From positions 162,486 through 196,110 of the forward strand of contig NW_003109578.1 of assembly GCF_000003605.2 (NCBI RefSeq): a DNA stretch of 33,625 nucleotides. Direction: 5' to 3'. The notes under the pieces are model-generated. The model was not told where the DNA came from and did no database searches. It saw only the letters and a list, made by a program, of their open reading frames with translations. Position 1 is the stretch's first letter, and the number at the start of each line of letters is the position of its first letter. This DNA comes from Saccoglossus kowalevskii (lineage: Eukaryota; Hemichordata; Enteropneusta; Harrimaniidae). The position numbers and the translations under genes are program-made. Below are positions 21,849 through 33,625 of the stretch, one piece after another.

Positions 21849-22200
21849 CACTCGCGTTGTAGCAGACACCAGCAAATGAAGATCAGTACGAACGTATCAT
21901 TCTGTACAATGTGACTGGGTATTCTCTTCAATAACAGTTTCTTTATAGGAATACTCGCAATGTACTTGTATCAGCGATAACACAAACTGATATTAACAGC
22001 CGCGAACGGTGTATGATGACTCTATTTTACCGCTGACAATGAAATACACCCCGCAATGCATGACGGTATGCCAGGGGAAGCTCTCTTCAGTGCTTTTTGT
22101 CCTGGTCGCGGGTGTCTCAGTTACGCACGTCACACATATATCATCCAGGAAGCGTAAACCCTTGACCTTGTTTCAGAAATCTACTTACATATGATCGGCA
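21849..22200 (-). other. Presumed 5' UTR and upstream region of the receptor
   Basis: Read leftward on the minus strand this precedes the ATG at 21848. No additional in-frame ATG lies between the upstream stop (21897-21899) and the start. No convincing TATA box, initiator or acceptor was identified, so I cannot place the transcription start or rule out an upstream non-coding exon. Confidence 0.4.
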
Positions 22201-23280
22201 CTGTGGGGGAAACGCTACATCAACGCTACACCTAGAAATATTGATATGAATATAAGACTCATTGCAAACCAGGCCTCAGCCGATGCTAAAGTGACACAAA
22301 CGTATTTCTGTTAACAAATAAATCCGCGATCGATGACATTTTGTTAGATTCCAGCATTGTGTATCAAATAAAACAATTAAATATATGTCCGTTTGCTACA
22401 GGGGGCGGAGTATTGTGTTATCATGTATTTAATCGCGCGAATATTTGTAACGGTAGTAGTGCTTGAGTCGCCAAAGTATGGTTTCCATACGCAGTTTCAA
22501 GTTCCACGTCTATCGGAACAGCCAAAATATAATTTCCAGTCGGTATCATGGGTAACAACACGTCACCAGACTATTCTCATGTAACCGGAATGCAACCTGA
22601 TCACTCCATCTAAACCTTTTTGCAGTAAACTATTATTATTATTATTATTTGATCTTTCACAAATATGCCATCATGCATTTTTATCTTCAATTTGTCAATA
22701 TGAGTAATTAGGTATGCAAATATCGGGTAGTCCATTAAGTTGTTATACCGTTATCGTTCTCGTACCCTTCATTTAACTATCAGTAAAGGGGTATGTCCGT
22801 GATGTTTGTCATGTATGTCTGTCACTACTTAAACTTGATAGCTCATTATAATGCAATTATTTGTCATTTCTGATATAATTATGTTGAATGCAGATGGAAT
22901 TGCTGCAAAAAAAAGTAAAGTAAATATATCTATAAACTGTTATAATTGCTGCACAGATACATAGTGTCTATTATAGTTATCATTCTCGTGCGTTTATTGT
23001 TTTAAGTTATTAGCAATAAGTAGCATAATTTGTAGTATCTATACTAAGGAAAAACGACAACAAATCATGGCCTCGTTGTGCATATGTTACGCAAATCAGA
23101 TAAACAAACAATATATGTTACACTCGTTGTATACGTCACCTGGTTTCCAATATCGAACGTGACGCAGCACGACGACTATGACAATATAATCAATTTGATT
23201 TTAAATCATAATTATAACTTGTACTATGTTAACGGTTGGTTTCAAAAATAAAAGTGAGTACAAGTGTTGAAAAAAAAATG
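22200..23280. other. Anonymous sequence, no gene recognised
   Basis: Holds an (ATT)n tract at 22631-22649 and short unrecognised frames. It may include receptor promoter sequence. Confidence 0.45.
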
Positions 23281-23282
23281 GT

Positions 23283-23330
23283 TCAACTACGCTATATAGT
23301 TTGAACTCAACTACGCTATATAGTTTGAAC
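23283..23330. repeat. Exact 24-bp tandem duplication
   Basis: TCAACTACGCTATATAGTTTGAAC without the first base pair context is repeated head-to-tail: copy 1 at 23283-23306 and copy 2 at 23307-23330, with no difference. Each copy is itself an imperfect dyad (GTTCAA at the start, TTGAAC at the end). Confidence 0.9.
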
Positions 23331-26300
23331 AAGTATATACACCCCATGCGTAAAACACTCTTATCGCGAGACATACTTAAAGTCAAGTCAATTGTACGCT
23401 CGTAAAACAGTCTCGGTTAAAGCTGTATAATTCATCGTAGAACACATAAGCGGTATTCACATCGTGACTGTCAGGATACCCCGTACACTGTTATTGTATA
23501 TATAATGAGATTGTATTTATCGTTGACTGCAGTCGCGCTTTCTAATCGCTTCCTGATTGATATCAGCGTTACCGAAGTCAATAATCACACCCGTGATAAA
23601 ATCGGATAGTTCACTAAATTGACTTTTTCATCGAGATTGGATACAATTTATGGTTGATCGCGTCACGTCCCCGAAACCCGACGTTAAAAGTTGACATCTT
23701 TACATAATAGTGATTTTGATTTATATATTCGAGAGAAAACAGAAACCCAACTCATGTTAGTTATGATCTTTGCCGTGAATGTCAGAGTTTGTCCTCTCTT
23801 TGAGTAACATTTTAAAATATTCTTCTTATTATTTTCAAATATAGTCATCAACTTTGCTGGATTCATTAGTCTATATTTGTTAATACGAAATATTTCGTGA
23901 TTGATCATATTGACAGCTCAATTTAATATGAAAGTTACAATGATGTATCACCCATGTGATCACATTTCCCATATTACAGATTCAATTCGACATACTACAG
24001 TTTATTTACATTTTAACTTGTCTCGTAATATGCGCCACTGATGTTTTATTTGTAAATGCCGCTGAGATTGAATTGCTTCTTTTAATAAAAGGGACATTGC
24101 AAGAATATACGGACCTTTTTATTTGCACCTATTTTGTACGCGAATAAAAACGGCATTTGAGTGCATAACTGTTGGTGTAACCAACGCAACGTAACATTTG
24201 TAAATGTTAACAACATTCGGGAAAATCCACCCCCCCCCCTATTTGATCAATGAATGAACGTTCTCCAAATATGATAACTGTACTTTAATGGATGTCCTCA
24301 TGTCAAATTCGAGATTAGTAATTTTTGAGACTCACTTCTGGGATGTCAAGGTTACACGAATATAAAAGTCATAAAGGTATGAAACATGTGTCAAACATCA
24401 TATCAGCCCAATTAAACATCTACTAAGTAGAAAATATTGTAAAATAAACCCTCAATGCAAGATCGCAAATCCCTGTGTTAAATATTGTGGTCAACAGTGA
24501 CATTTGTGGCTGTAGGGTTTGTAACAACGTATATGTGCATGCCATATCTACTCCTCTTTGTGTCAAAATAGTTGTTCACACTTTGTTTAAAGACCCACTA
24601 AAACGTTCAAACTCATACAAACTAAGTCTATTTGTAAAAATATCCCCGGTAATCTATAATATGCTAGAAGTTTGTAAAGGTGGGTTTATTGTTTACAAAC
24701 AGATCAACAAAACATTTTTACGTTATTAAAAAAGGTCGATCTACACACTTCTGCTGCCCGTATGCGGTGAATTATATTAAATTTGGCCAAAGCAGCACAA
24801 TTTTGTATTAGTTTAGTTTTCATTAATCTGTCATTACCAGCCGCACAACTCATACATGTAAACCGTAATATTTATGATGATGTACGATGTTGTATTCAGT
24901 TCAAGTATTTATGTAATTTTACTCAACACCCACTGATCGAATCGTACGTCATTATTATTACGAAACGCTGCCTTCATTAGATTGCTCACCTACGTCTATG
25001 TGTTGCCATGTAAGAGTCCAAACAGCTTCTAATACTTTAATCAAAAGTTACTCTTTTTTACACTTTTCAATAACTTGTTACAGTCCTTATAAAACATAGG
25101 ACACAACGAGGTCATGCAGTAATCAGGAACTACGTTACGCGCACATTTTTACATGATTAAAAATTTATATAATTCTGCCTATAGAACAGACGCATAAATT
25201 GTGTAAATTAACTCTACCACAAAGGAGCCTAAGGATGTAATTGACAGCTATGAAAATGGGGGAGACATGTGACGGAAATGTGGCGTGACAGCCATGTAAT
25301 ATTGTGTTACATAGCTCTGTGAGAATAGTTTTTAGAAATGGATCAAATCTATTGCGTAAATTTGATGTGATTGAGATTTCGATATTGCATTTCAGATTTA
25401 ACTATTCATAATTGAACCTACCTCGCGACATTTACTTGTAAACAACGATTAATAAACTATGATTATTAAACCATGTGTCCTGAAAACATAATTTCAACCG
25501 CCCTATTCCACTCCCTCCCTCCCCCAGGGGGTTCAAACATACCAGTCAGTAATTGGTTAATCCGTGTCAGGGATATGTAACGATGTATTAAAAAACACGT
25601 CGTAGTTGATCAGGGATCTAAAATTGATAGTGACGGTTAATATTGCGACTAACCAACAGGGAGACAATTGGGGCGAACGCATGAATTAACTTTCTCAAAG
25701 ACCTTGCCATTTCGGCACTACCAGCACAATATGGTATTCATCATGGTAATATATCACTTGAAATACATATAGACCAATATACTATAATTGACGACACGAT
25801 TTTCACGACATGGCTTTACAGATATTGACTATTGGCTATTATTCATTACTGTGACTATTCATGAAATATAAAAAAAAATATTACAAACGATACATGGTAT
25901 TCAGTAAACCTCGATGATGATAAATAAATCACGCTTAGTAACAGCCTGTGGTGGATTTGCGCCAGCTTTTCACTTGAGCGACCCTTTCTGATCTGATAAC
26001 TGTGTGTTTTGTGTCCGTTTTATCGTCAACATTAAAACGATGTTTACAGTGTCTACTATATTCAACATTCGCGAGTACCAGTAAAACCCTTTCACGTCAC
26101 GTGATCTCCTTTTACAAATGTTGTATATTTTGATACACCTCAAGGAGAACTGTTTTACAGAGCTTGTCTGTAATTCGAATTCGACACTTTTAATTAAACT
26201 AAGCAAAAGATAATGAATTTATCATCAAGTGGCGCCAAACTGTCGCCCGTCATTTGTTATTGATATTACATTACACGATTTGTGTAACAAAATGTAGTTC

Positions 26301-27675
26301 ATCTATAACGAAATACACAATATTTATAATTTGCCGCATTTGATATAAACATCACGAGTGACCGTATTGTGATCGCAGCAGCTGTTTCAAACAAATGTTG
26401 ACCCGGAGATTAGTTCATTGATCAAGCACAGAATTTCCGGTGTTGTGCAAAAAAAACTTTAAAATGAAACAAAGGTATTACATCATATGTGTCGTACATT
26501 TCACTGATTCAACTCAATCTCTGTGGATTTACATCATCTGGTATACCTATCTAGATGCATAGATACACATCAATGGGAGATATATACAAATTTCTAAACT
26601 ACCATACATCATACAATAATCACGTAACAGATCAATAATGCAAGACATTCAAGCAACACATACAATGTGACGACCTGAATTTGATAATAAAATTATCGGA
26701 CGCTCAAAATCAGATAATGAGAGCTATTGTACAATCTGTCCCCACAAAAATGGAATCATGAATCGCTTTTATAAATCATCTTTGGATTGGATCGCGCGTT
26801 ATAATAACTGAGGATATCATTGTTGTATGGCAAAGTAGACATAAATTGTTGGCAACGTTACTTTGGTAACGCCATGTGGTGTTAGTAGTACTTCAATTTT
26901 TTTATAATTCGCCAATTTATCAGCATTACATGCATCACTCGTAGTTACTCCAGTGTGGTCACATGTGTTTGTGCTTTGTCAACAGTTATTACCAGCATTG
27001 AATCAAATATACACGCTTATATAAAAGTTGAATGCAAAGACGTTCAGTCACAACGTCATTTAAAAAAAGGTTGTTCATAAATAAAAACGCTCTTTCCCAA
27101 TCTAGACTTATTCAGCATTGTCCATTACACATGTAATGGCTGAGTTTTTAAACGGACTAGTAAGTGCTTATGTATTGTATTTTATGGTGTTCTAAGCAAT
27201 CCTTTCAGTAACTTATAACTTCTTCTGCCATGTTTGTGGAGATTAATTTGTTCTCTTACAACAAAAGTCGCATGTCCTCTAAAACACCTGAAACAGCTGT
27301 TGCGAATTCAATGTTTCTTTTCATACATACATACATACAAATGGATTATGTAAGATGATACTTTTTTTTCATTTCATAATAGAGTTGACTTAAATGAGTG
27401 TAAACACTCAAACAGATATAGTATGTATCGAATGCATGCTTCTTTGAAATCAAGCAGTATCCCGTTTACCACACTGATCGTGTAGTTTACGCACGCGTGG
27501 CGTTTTAAGCGACATTATCTTCTCGCATTCAAACAAAGGAGTATTGGCATATATTACCTTGTAGACAGGCATAGTAATTTAAACAGATCTATTCTAATAT
27601 CACTTGTTAAGTATAACTGCGTGATCATCGCGATTGAAGACATGATGGTGTTGAGTCCATATATATTTCTCAATA
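23331..27675. other. Anonymous sequence, no gene recognised
   Basis: About 4.3 kb with short open frames only. Homopolymer C run at 24230-24238, a C/T-rich patch at 25506-25527, and a CATA microsatellite at 27323-27338. No RNA gene or conserved protein motif was found. Confidence 0.5.
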
Positions 27676-27679
27676 TTTT

Positions 27680-27693
27680 AACCACATGTGGTT
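27680..27693. promoter_or_regulatory. Perfect 14-bp palindrome, paired RUNX-like sites
   Basis: AACCACATGTGGTT is a perfect palindrome consisting of AACCACA and its reverse complement TGTGGTT, each a RUNX core match, with a CACATGTG E-box-like centre. It lies at the left edge of CpG-rich element copy C, next to TTTTAA. Confidence 0.35.
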
Positions 27694-27790
27694 GAATCAC
27701 GCGTCCTATTTACTGTGGTCTCACGCGACATATACAATGTTTCTACATGAATTTTCGAACGCGCTCTGCGTGACGTCTTTGACGCGCTGC
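27682..27790 (-). mobile_element. CpG-rich MITE-like element, copy C
   Basis: In the reverse orientation to copy B: GCGTCCTATT (27701-27710), a GCGACATA word, CAATGTTT, then ATTTTCGAACGCGCTCTGCG and TGACG follow in the same order as in the reverse complement of copy B. TTTTAA (27676-27681) abuts the left end at the spacing seen in copy B. The right end is not clearly bounded. The open frame at 27686-27892 runs across it and is not a recognised protein. Confidence 0.5.
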
Positions 27791-27799
27791 GTGGTGTTT

Positions 27800-29320
27800 C
27801 TTCCTCGGAGTGCGTCCTGGAGTGCTAACAACATTGTCAAGATGTCAAGCGTGGATAGCATGGTGGTCTATTTTTGGAATTCTGACATCTGAGTTCGGCT
27901 TCCTGGTGCCCAACCATGGCGCAGACTATTAATACACGTGTGTACGTGTTTAAACTTCTAGGCTGCGTCTACGTTGTATGAGTCTTGATTCGTGTGTCTA
28001 AGTAGGCACAAATGTGTCACGATAGTGTGATATCAACACATCTCACCTAACCTCTAAATTTGCATAAACTAAGTGATACGTCGTTATTTATTACACTTGG
28101 CCCAGATGTCTCTTATCCAATCAGTACGGCGTTCTCATAAATATTGTGCGATAACAAGATTCTAAAATGCTATGTAATACCAGTATACATCTGTAGACCT
28201 TACGATAAAAATTAATTGTATATTGTGATGTAAGATGTGAAAGGAATATATGAAGCAAATGTTAAGAGTGCAATTGTAACTTGATTTATATAGGTGACTT
28301 AAGTGGCTTTACTAAGATTATTGACGGACATGGTTCATATAAAGGCAATTCTCTTGTTACAAGTAGAACTGTGTGAAGTATTTTTATTCAGTCATTTAAT
28401 ACATGCATATGTTGCAACTTTCATTTCATTCGTGGCTTACGCCTGAGTTTAAGTCACCTACATTCGGTAAATGTAATTATAATTATCTGCGTCAGTGTTT
28501 CTAATTAATACGGAAATAAAAAGTCATCGTAACGACATGTGATGAATATAATAATATTTAAATTAGCGCACATGGATCCAAAGTGGCTGTTATAGTATTC
28601 AGATGTTACCATATAACATATTTATATACATAGAATGGCGTTAAAAAATCTAAAGTTGTTATAGTATTAGCTTTAAAAAACACTAGGGATAGGAATACAT
28701 TCCAAATTCAATAAGGAGCATGCATATGTTTCCACAAGCACAGATGATCGTGATGTCTGAGTTACAATAACCGTATAAGAAATTATGCCTTTGCGTATAC
28801 ATATATTAATTACTCAGCCTAGACACCTATAATTTACGCGACTCTTACTGCTGGTAATGGTTATGTGATCGCGTTGACGACCAGCACTGTTAAAGGCTAT
28901 TCAAGACGTGCCAGTATGTAACACTATCAATGCATTTACCGTACCCCGCTGGGCCATACCAATCGTCGTATTACGTTTTATGTGTCACATGCACGCTATA
29001 ACTGTCGCATAAAATTATACAAGTATCATGATTGATGGTTTGTTACGACTGACCGACTTTTCATAATAATATGATTGGGGCAAACATGTCAACGTGTTTC
29101 GCATGTATAAGCACAAAATAATGTGAGAGTGTCGATAAATCAATAAACTTGAATCCATGGTGTTGCTATGTTTATCGGCTGTTCCAAAGTTAAGAACTTC
29201 GATTATTAAAATAAATTCATCTCTGATACATGTACTAAATTGGTTTTGTTTAATAAGATACACGTGGTTTGGGCATATTAATAATATATATATATCGGTA
29301 TTGGTGGTATATAGGATGGG
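27800..29320. other. Anonymous sequence, no gene recognised
   Basis: No exon, RNA gene or repeat is supported. A short AT dinucleotide tract is at 29282-29293 just before the minisatellite. Confidence 0.5.
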
Positions 29321-29327
29321 GGTTGCC

Positions 29328-30122
29328 CTAAAGATGATACACGGGGTCGAATGGAATACCCAGGTGTAGGTTGTACTGCATGGGATACACAGGGTTGAGT
29401 TGTACTACGCGGATACACGGAGTTGGGTTGTACTAAATGGGATACACAGGGCTGAATTGTACTACATGGGATACACAGGGTTGGATTGTACTACATGGGA
29501 TACACAGGGCTGAATTGTACTACATGGGGTACACAGGGCTGAATTGCACGGCATGGGATACACAGGGCTGAATTGTACTACATGGGATACACAGGGCTGA
29601 ATTATACTACATGGGATACACATGTTGAGTTGTACTACGCGGATACACAGGGTTGGGTTGTACTAAATGATATACACTAGATGGGGCGCAGCAAATGTGG
29701 AACACGGGTTGGGTTGGACTGAATGTGGTATACAGGATAAATAATATACACTAGATTGGGCGTAGAAAATGTGAAACACGGGTTGGGTTGGACTGCATGG
29801 GGTTTACAGGCTAGATTATACTACATGGGATACACAGGGTTGGTTGTACTAAATGAAATACACGGGACTGGGTTGTGGCAAATGGGAAACACAGGATTGG
29901 GTTGTACTGAATGTGGTATACAGGATAAATAATATACACTAGATTGGGCGTAGCAAATGTGAAACACGGGTTGGGTTGGACTGCATGGGGTTTACAGGCT
30001 AGATTATACTACATGGGATACACAGGGTTGGTTGTACTAAATGAAATACACGGGATTGGGCTGTAGCAAATGGGAAACACAGGGTTGGCTGAACTGAATA
30101 CAGGGTTGGGTTGTACTGAATA
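29328..30122. repeat. 29-bp minisatellite with a 188-bp higher-order repeat
   Basis: Units of the form ACTACATGGGATACACAGG plus GYTGAATTGT recur every 29 bp (for example 29461, 29490, 29519). They are nearly identical at 29400-29640 and more variable beyond. From 29721 a composite block beginning GAATGTGGTATACAGG repeats at 29909 (188 bp apart) with only a handful of substitutions, and part of the block is also seen before 29721. The plus strand is G-rich and C-poor. The period is not a multiple of three, arguing against coding. Confidence 0.95.
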
Positions 30123-30129
30123 TCCTAAT

Positions 30130-32400
30130 ACTTTTTCGCGTAATATAAATCACACGAGTAATACGATCATACTTTAAACACCCAATAGACTGAAAATTCG
30201 AACTCGCGGCCATGGCAAAAAATATTGCCATTATGAGCAGAGCAAATCCATCTACGTCACAATAACCACAGTAACCAACGCAATAGCGACCCTTGTGATG
30301 AACACAAACTTACATTGACTAAATGGACATGCGTTGGCTTGATTGTATCGTTGATTTTATATATTTCTCGTCTAAGTTAATTGCATTGTCTATCTATGCT
30401 ACATTAATTTGAATATTATATTAGAATGGCCATGGTATTTCTGAAGGTTGCGTTAAATGAAGTTTACATTCACCCTGAACGTATACATGTATTTTCTTTA
30501 GTAATAAAAACAAATTAATATCACGCCTGATAATTCGCTCGATGATCTTCCATTTCAAGCTTAAAATTCCATCACGTGATAGTTGATGTCATCGAACGTT
30601 AAGGATGAGTCTCAGGTTCGAGGTTATTTTCAAATTCATATTTCACAATGAAGATGATATTCGACTATACATATGTTATATATGTTTCAGGCTATCTATA
30701 TATGAAAATTGTATCAATCTCTGTGAGCACAATCTTGCCATCCTTGAAAATCGATGTTTTCACAATAAACGTATGTAAATCGTGGAGAATTTTCAGCACG
30801 GAGATAACACATGGAGTTCAATGTTTTTCACTGGTGCTATTATTGTGTTGTGGTTAATGAAAGGTGCTTAACGTTGTGTAAACGATTCTAACAGTTAAAT
30901 ATAAACACAAACAAGCACGCTCAATTTTGTTGATAATGTTGCGTTGGGATATTCAAAAAAATAATAATAATAGGTTTAAAAAATAAGCCACGAAACTGGG
31001 TCTAACTCTTAAATCAATTTAAATACACATTTTAAAATCCTTGCGGAATAAAAATAAATCTTAATATAAAAAAGATCAAAAATGTTATGTCATCTATCAA
31101 ACGTTTCATTTAGGTGTCATGTGTGCCAGTATAAATCATACTTTTATTGGGAGTGACTTGGAAAAAAAAACGATTCACCCAATTTAAAAAAAAAGCTTGA
31201 TAACACATACTTGGACTAATTTCTGATGTGTAATTATTGCTGGCTACGGTGATAACTGAAACACTGTAATCGAAACAAATGCACTAAAAAATTGTGTGTG
31301 CAAGTCGGTGTTTGTAAGAATTATATGATTATATGACTTTCAGTTCATCCCTACAGGAATCATTGACTTGTGATTTAAAATACAATCTTCAATGCTTTCT
31401 ATCTTTAGTTTCTAATTCCACGGTGATGGGTCATTAGTATGTGACACGGAAAGGAATATTTGTGCCGAGATACTACATATTACCTTATTAACTGGTACAA
31501 TGTTCAGTTGTATGTGCGTACCGAACGTAATTGAAATTGCGTTACGGTATCTTCATCGAAGATAGTTCTTTACAGACATTTATGTTATGTCGGGTAGCTA
31601 AGTTATTGCTTCTGTAATAAGGTTAGACGTATGAGAGATAATAAACAGTGGCAAATAATAAGTACCATCGATATATTTTAATTTTATTTTCGTAGTCTCA
31701 AATCATTTATCTCGAACACCGACATGGTGAGTCGTATAAGCCACTATTTATTATATGGGAACCGACAGAATCCATGTTTTACAATTACGTGAAGACATTT
31801 GGATGCAGTACATTTCTTTTCTACAAATTGCGTATAAGTCGATTAGTTCACGGGAAGTGCCTTTGTGGTGCAGATTGTAATCTCTGATGGGTTACAGAGA
31901 CCCGTACCCAGTTTAATCGTGGCACTGATGCAATTGCCAGGTCAGCCAGGTTTACTTTCGAGATGTATCACGATCAACGACTACAGCTTTATCCGCGGAG
32001 CTTATATCTCGACATGCAACCTATCTCATCAGTATAGCCATCAAATACACATCTAAATATCTTTCACCGCTCATTGGAGCATATGATTAGCGCTGTAATA
32101 CAATGTCAATGGCCTATTGACATCATCATTCGATCTAAATTGCATTTGACAGTGACCCAGTCGACAACAGAATTGTCATGATTAAGATGCACGTAACTGA
32201 GTCTGTAAACATGGGTACATTTCGCATGCATATATTGTGACGTCGACGCTAGTATAAGTATGTTAGTTTTTCAACATGTCCTTTGCATATAACTAAAAAA
32301 ATATCCGAATGAAACAATATTAACACTATCGTACACATGAATAACAAAAATAATGTGAAATTATACTTATTTACAACCTGCGAAGATTATAGCTTTAACC
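30130..32400. other. Anonymous sequence, no gene recognised
   Basis: Short frames only, for example an ATG-started frame at 30648-30857 with no known motif. An (AAT)n tract lies at 30959-30973. Confidence 0.5.
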
Positions 32401-32410
32401 TTAATTTCAG

Positions 32411-32670
32411 TTTCTCGTATGTCGCGAACGTTTCTGTATGTTATTGAGTTTTACATATAGATGCATGATATGCCATGACGCCTTTAGCAAAATTGGTAAA
32501 ACACCGAGAACTTTGGACCACATTTGTTCATTCATTTATGAGCTGGACAATTTCCTGTTCCCGGGCGTAGTGGCACTTTATAAATATTCTAGTTTCCCGC
32601 ATTGTTATTTTATTGTATACGTGTTTCACATGTTGATATCACCTCTCCATTGCATGGCATTCGATTCTAA
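32411..32670 (+). CDS. Candidate internal exon with a RING-like N-terminal motif
   Basis: One frame stays open for all 260 bp between an acceptor-like sequence (pyrimidine-rich stretch ending in TTTCAG, 32401-32410) and a perfect GTAAGT donor (32671-32676). It would enter in phase 0 and leave in phase 2. The translation contains Y-R-C-M-I-C-H-D-A-F, then G-K-T-P-R-T-L and H-I-C about 15 residues later. This recalls the first half of a C3HC4 RING finger (C-x2-C, a basic/proline loop, then C-G-H-x-x-C). The third zinc cysteine and the following C-x2-C are not evident, so it would be a decayed or chance RING. An ATG lies at 32438. No partner exon was recognised. It could equally be a fortuitous ORF in AT-rich DNA. 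Confidence 0.25.
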
Positions 32671-32679
32671 GTAAGTATT

Positions 32680-33625
32680 GTATGCCACCATTAAAGACTT
32701 AGTCGGACGGCAATAAATTGTTCTACTTAATAATGAAACTGTGTCAACAATAAATGCAGCACCGACTGACGTAAGCGTAAACAACGCACACTACGGGGGT
32801 TACAACAATTCATCCATGCCTTGAGGATAAACGTGTCTGAGATGTATACCTACATGGCGGGTCCACGGTGACTTCGCGGTGTTCCCATGTTGCGATTGGT
32901 CCGTTTCACGCAAGGAAAGGAAACAATAGAAACATGTTTCCACCAGCATATCGTAGGAACACCATACGAGAAGACAATAGGTGAAATTACTGGCCATCTT
33001 GTCAACGAAATCAACTCGAAATATGAGTGGGATTTGGTGTTCGATAGCAAAACAAGACGTCAACAAAATCATTATGTTGAAATTCTTCTTCTCTAAAAGT
33101 CGATAAACTATAATGTTTCGTCTCACATTCAGCCTTTCGATAACATAATTCTGATTCTGTTTTTATAAATGTGATATTGTTCTCACGTATTCTCTGGGCT
33201 ACGTGGGTTCGCAAATGAACAAAGTAGTGATGAGTTGCTGAATCTGTTTCCATGGTAATTATATTTTATATTATGCCCATAACGTCACTGCCCAATTGAA
33301 TTTAAGGTAGAGATGCAGGTTCGTGGGCACTTTGGAGTGAAATTTTTTGTTTTTTGCTTTTTATTATCCAAAAAGTCTTGGCTATAGACTGTTGAAATTT
33401 TGTAGAATCGTGAATAGTGGAACATACTCAAAAAACGATTTTAAAATATAGATAACAGGTGCAAAATTGGCTCTTTTGAATGCTTAGCAAGATTTAGCAA
33501 AGCTGTACATAAATAATAAAAAAAAAACATGGTGAAAAAAAGAAATGACGGGATCTCTATATTATGCACTGTATTTAACTTTTTACAAAACGATAATACA
33601 TTTAAATTTGAAACTGTAACAGCCA
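32680..33625. other. Anonymous sequence with mutually overlapping frames
   Basis: Several open frames overlap on both strands at 32800-33253. The minus-strand one from ATG 33253 has an ideal start context (ACCATGG) but no motif I know, and the plus-strand ones are no better. The end of the window (33300-33625) is A/T-rich with poly(A) runs. Confidence 0.45.

Noticed and set aside
2777-22721. Several TATGCAAAT octamer words (for example 2777, 18754, 22714)
   Set aside because: Such words are common in AT-rich DNA. Only the one between paired CArG boxes has context.
30601-30630. GGTTCGAGG word resembling a tRNA B box
   Set aside because: No A box at the right distance and no cloverleaf could be drawn.
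33011-33253. Minus-strand frame from an ideal ACCATGG start
   Set aside because: No recognisable domain, frames on the other strand are equally open, and no convincing donor follows. Kept only as an unassigned stretch.

Overview
The window looks like invertebrate metazoan nuclear DNA. It is AT-rich (roughly two thirds A+T by eye) and dominated by microsatellites, minisatellites and degenerate dispersed repeats. It has no bacterial-style packing of ORFs, contains a 50-N assembly gap, and its one convincing gene is split by a consensus splice donor. I cannot assign a phylum. No rRNA, tRNA, CRISPR array, operon or recognisable autonomous transposon protein is visible.

The only gene I am confident of is a minus-strand first coding exon (21412-21848) of a class A (rhodopsin-like) G-protein-coupled receptor of neuropeptide-receptor type. 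It covers the extracellular N-terminus and TM1-TM3, and stops inside the E/DRY arginine codon at a strong donor (AG|GTAGGT). No exon for TM4-TM7 could be recognised at lower coordinates. Much of 1-21411 is therefore either the first coding intron of this gene or intergenic DNA, with the assembly gap only about 100 bp beyond the donor. Two weaker plus-strand exon candidates are an unusually long open frame behind a polypyrimidine tract (10020-10453), and a 260-bp frame bounded by good acceptor and donor sites whose translation begins like a RING finger (32411-32670).

Layout: 1-360 T-rich minisatellite. 911-1260 a two-copy repeat of about 172 bp. 2131-2255, 6922-7042 and 27682-27790 three diverged copies of one CpG-rich element of about 120 bp with inverted ends (MITE-like, TTAA/TTTTAA flanks). 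2687-2738 a strong GC-rich hairpin. 3131-3412 a pair of inverted 20-mers. 8478-9790 a 1.3-kb unit with inverted arms of about 260-280 bp. 10913, 12298 and 19769 perfect CRE palindromes. 14119-14149 a paired CArG/octamer module. 14765-15178 a two-copy repeat of about 210 bp. 18552-18600 a TTG microsatellite. 19031-19150 four near-identical 30-bp repeats. 21149-21390 a TA tract, gap and KpnI-site palindrome. 23283-23330 an exact 24-bp tandem duplication. 29328-30122 a 29-bp minisatellite with a 188-bp higher-order repeat. The remainder is anonymous AT-rich sequence.

No gene network can be inferred from one receptor exon. I found no clear new biological system. The items most worth a second look are the receptor exon and its missing partner exons, the CArG/octamer dyad, the three-copy CpG-rich element family, the long inverted-repeat unit and the RING-like exon candidate.
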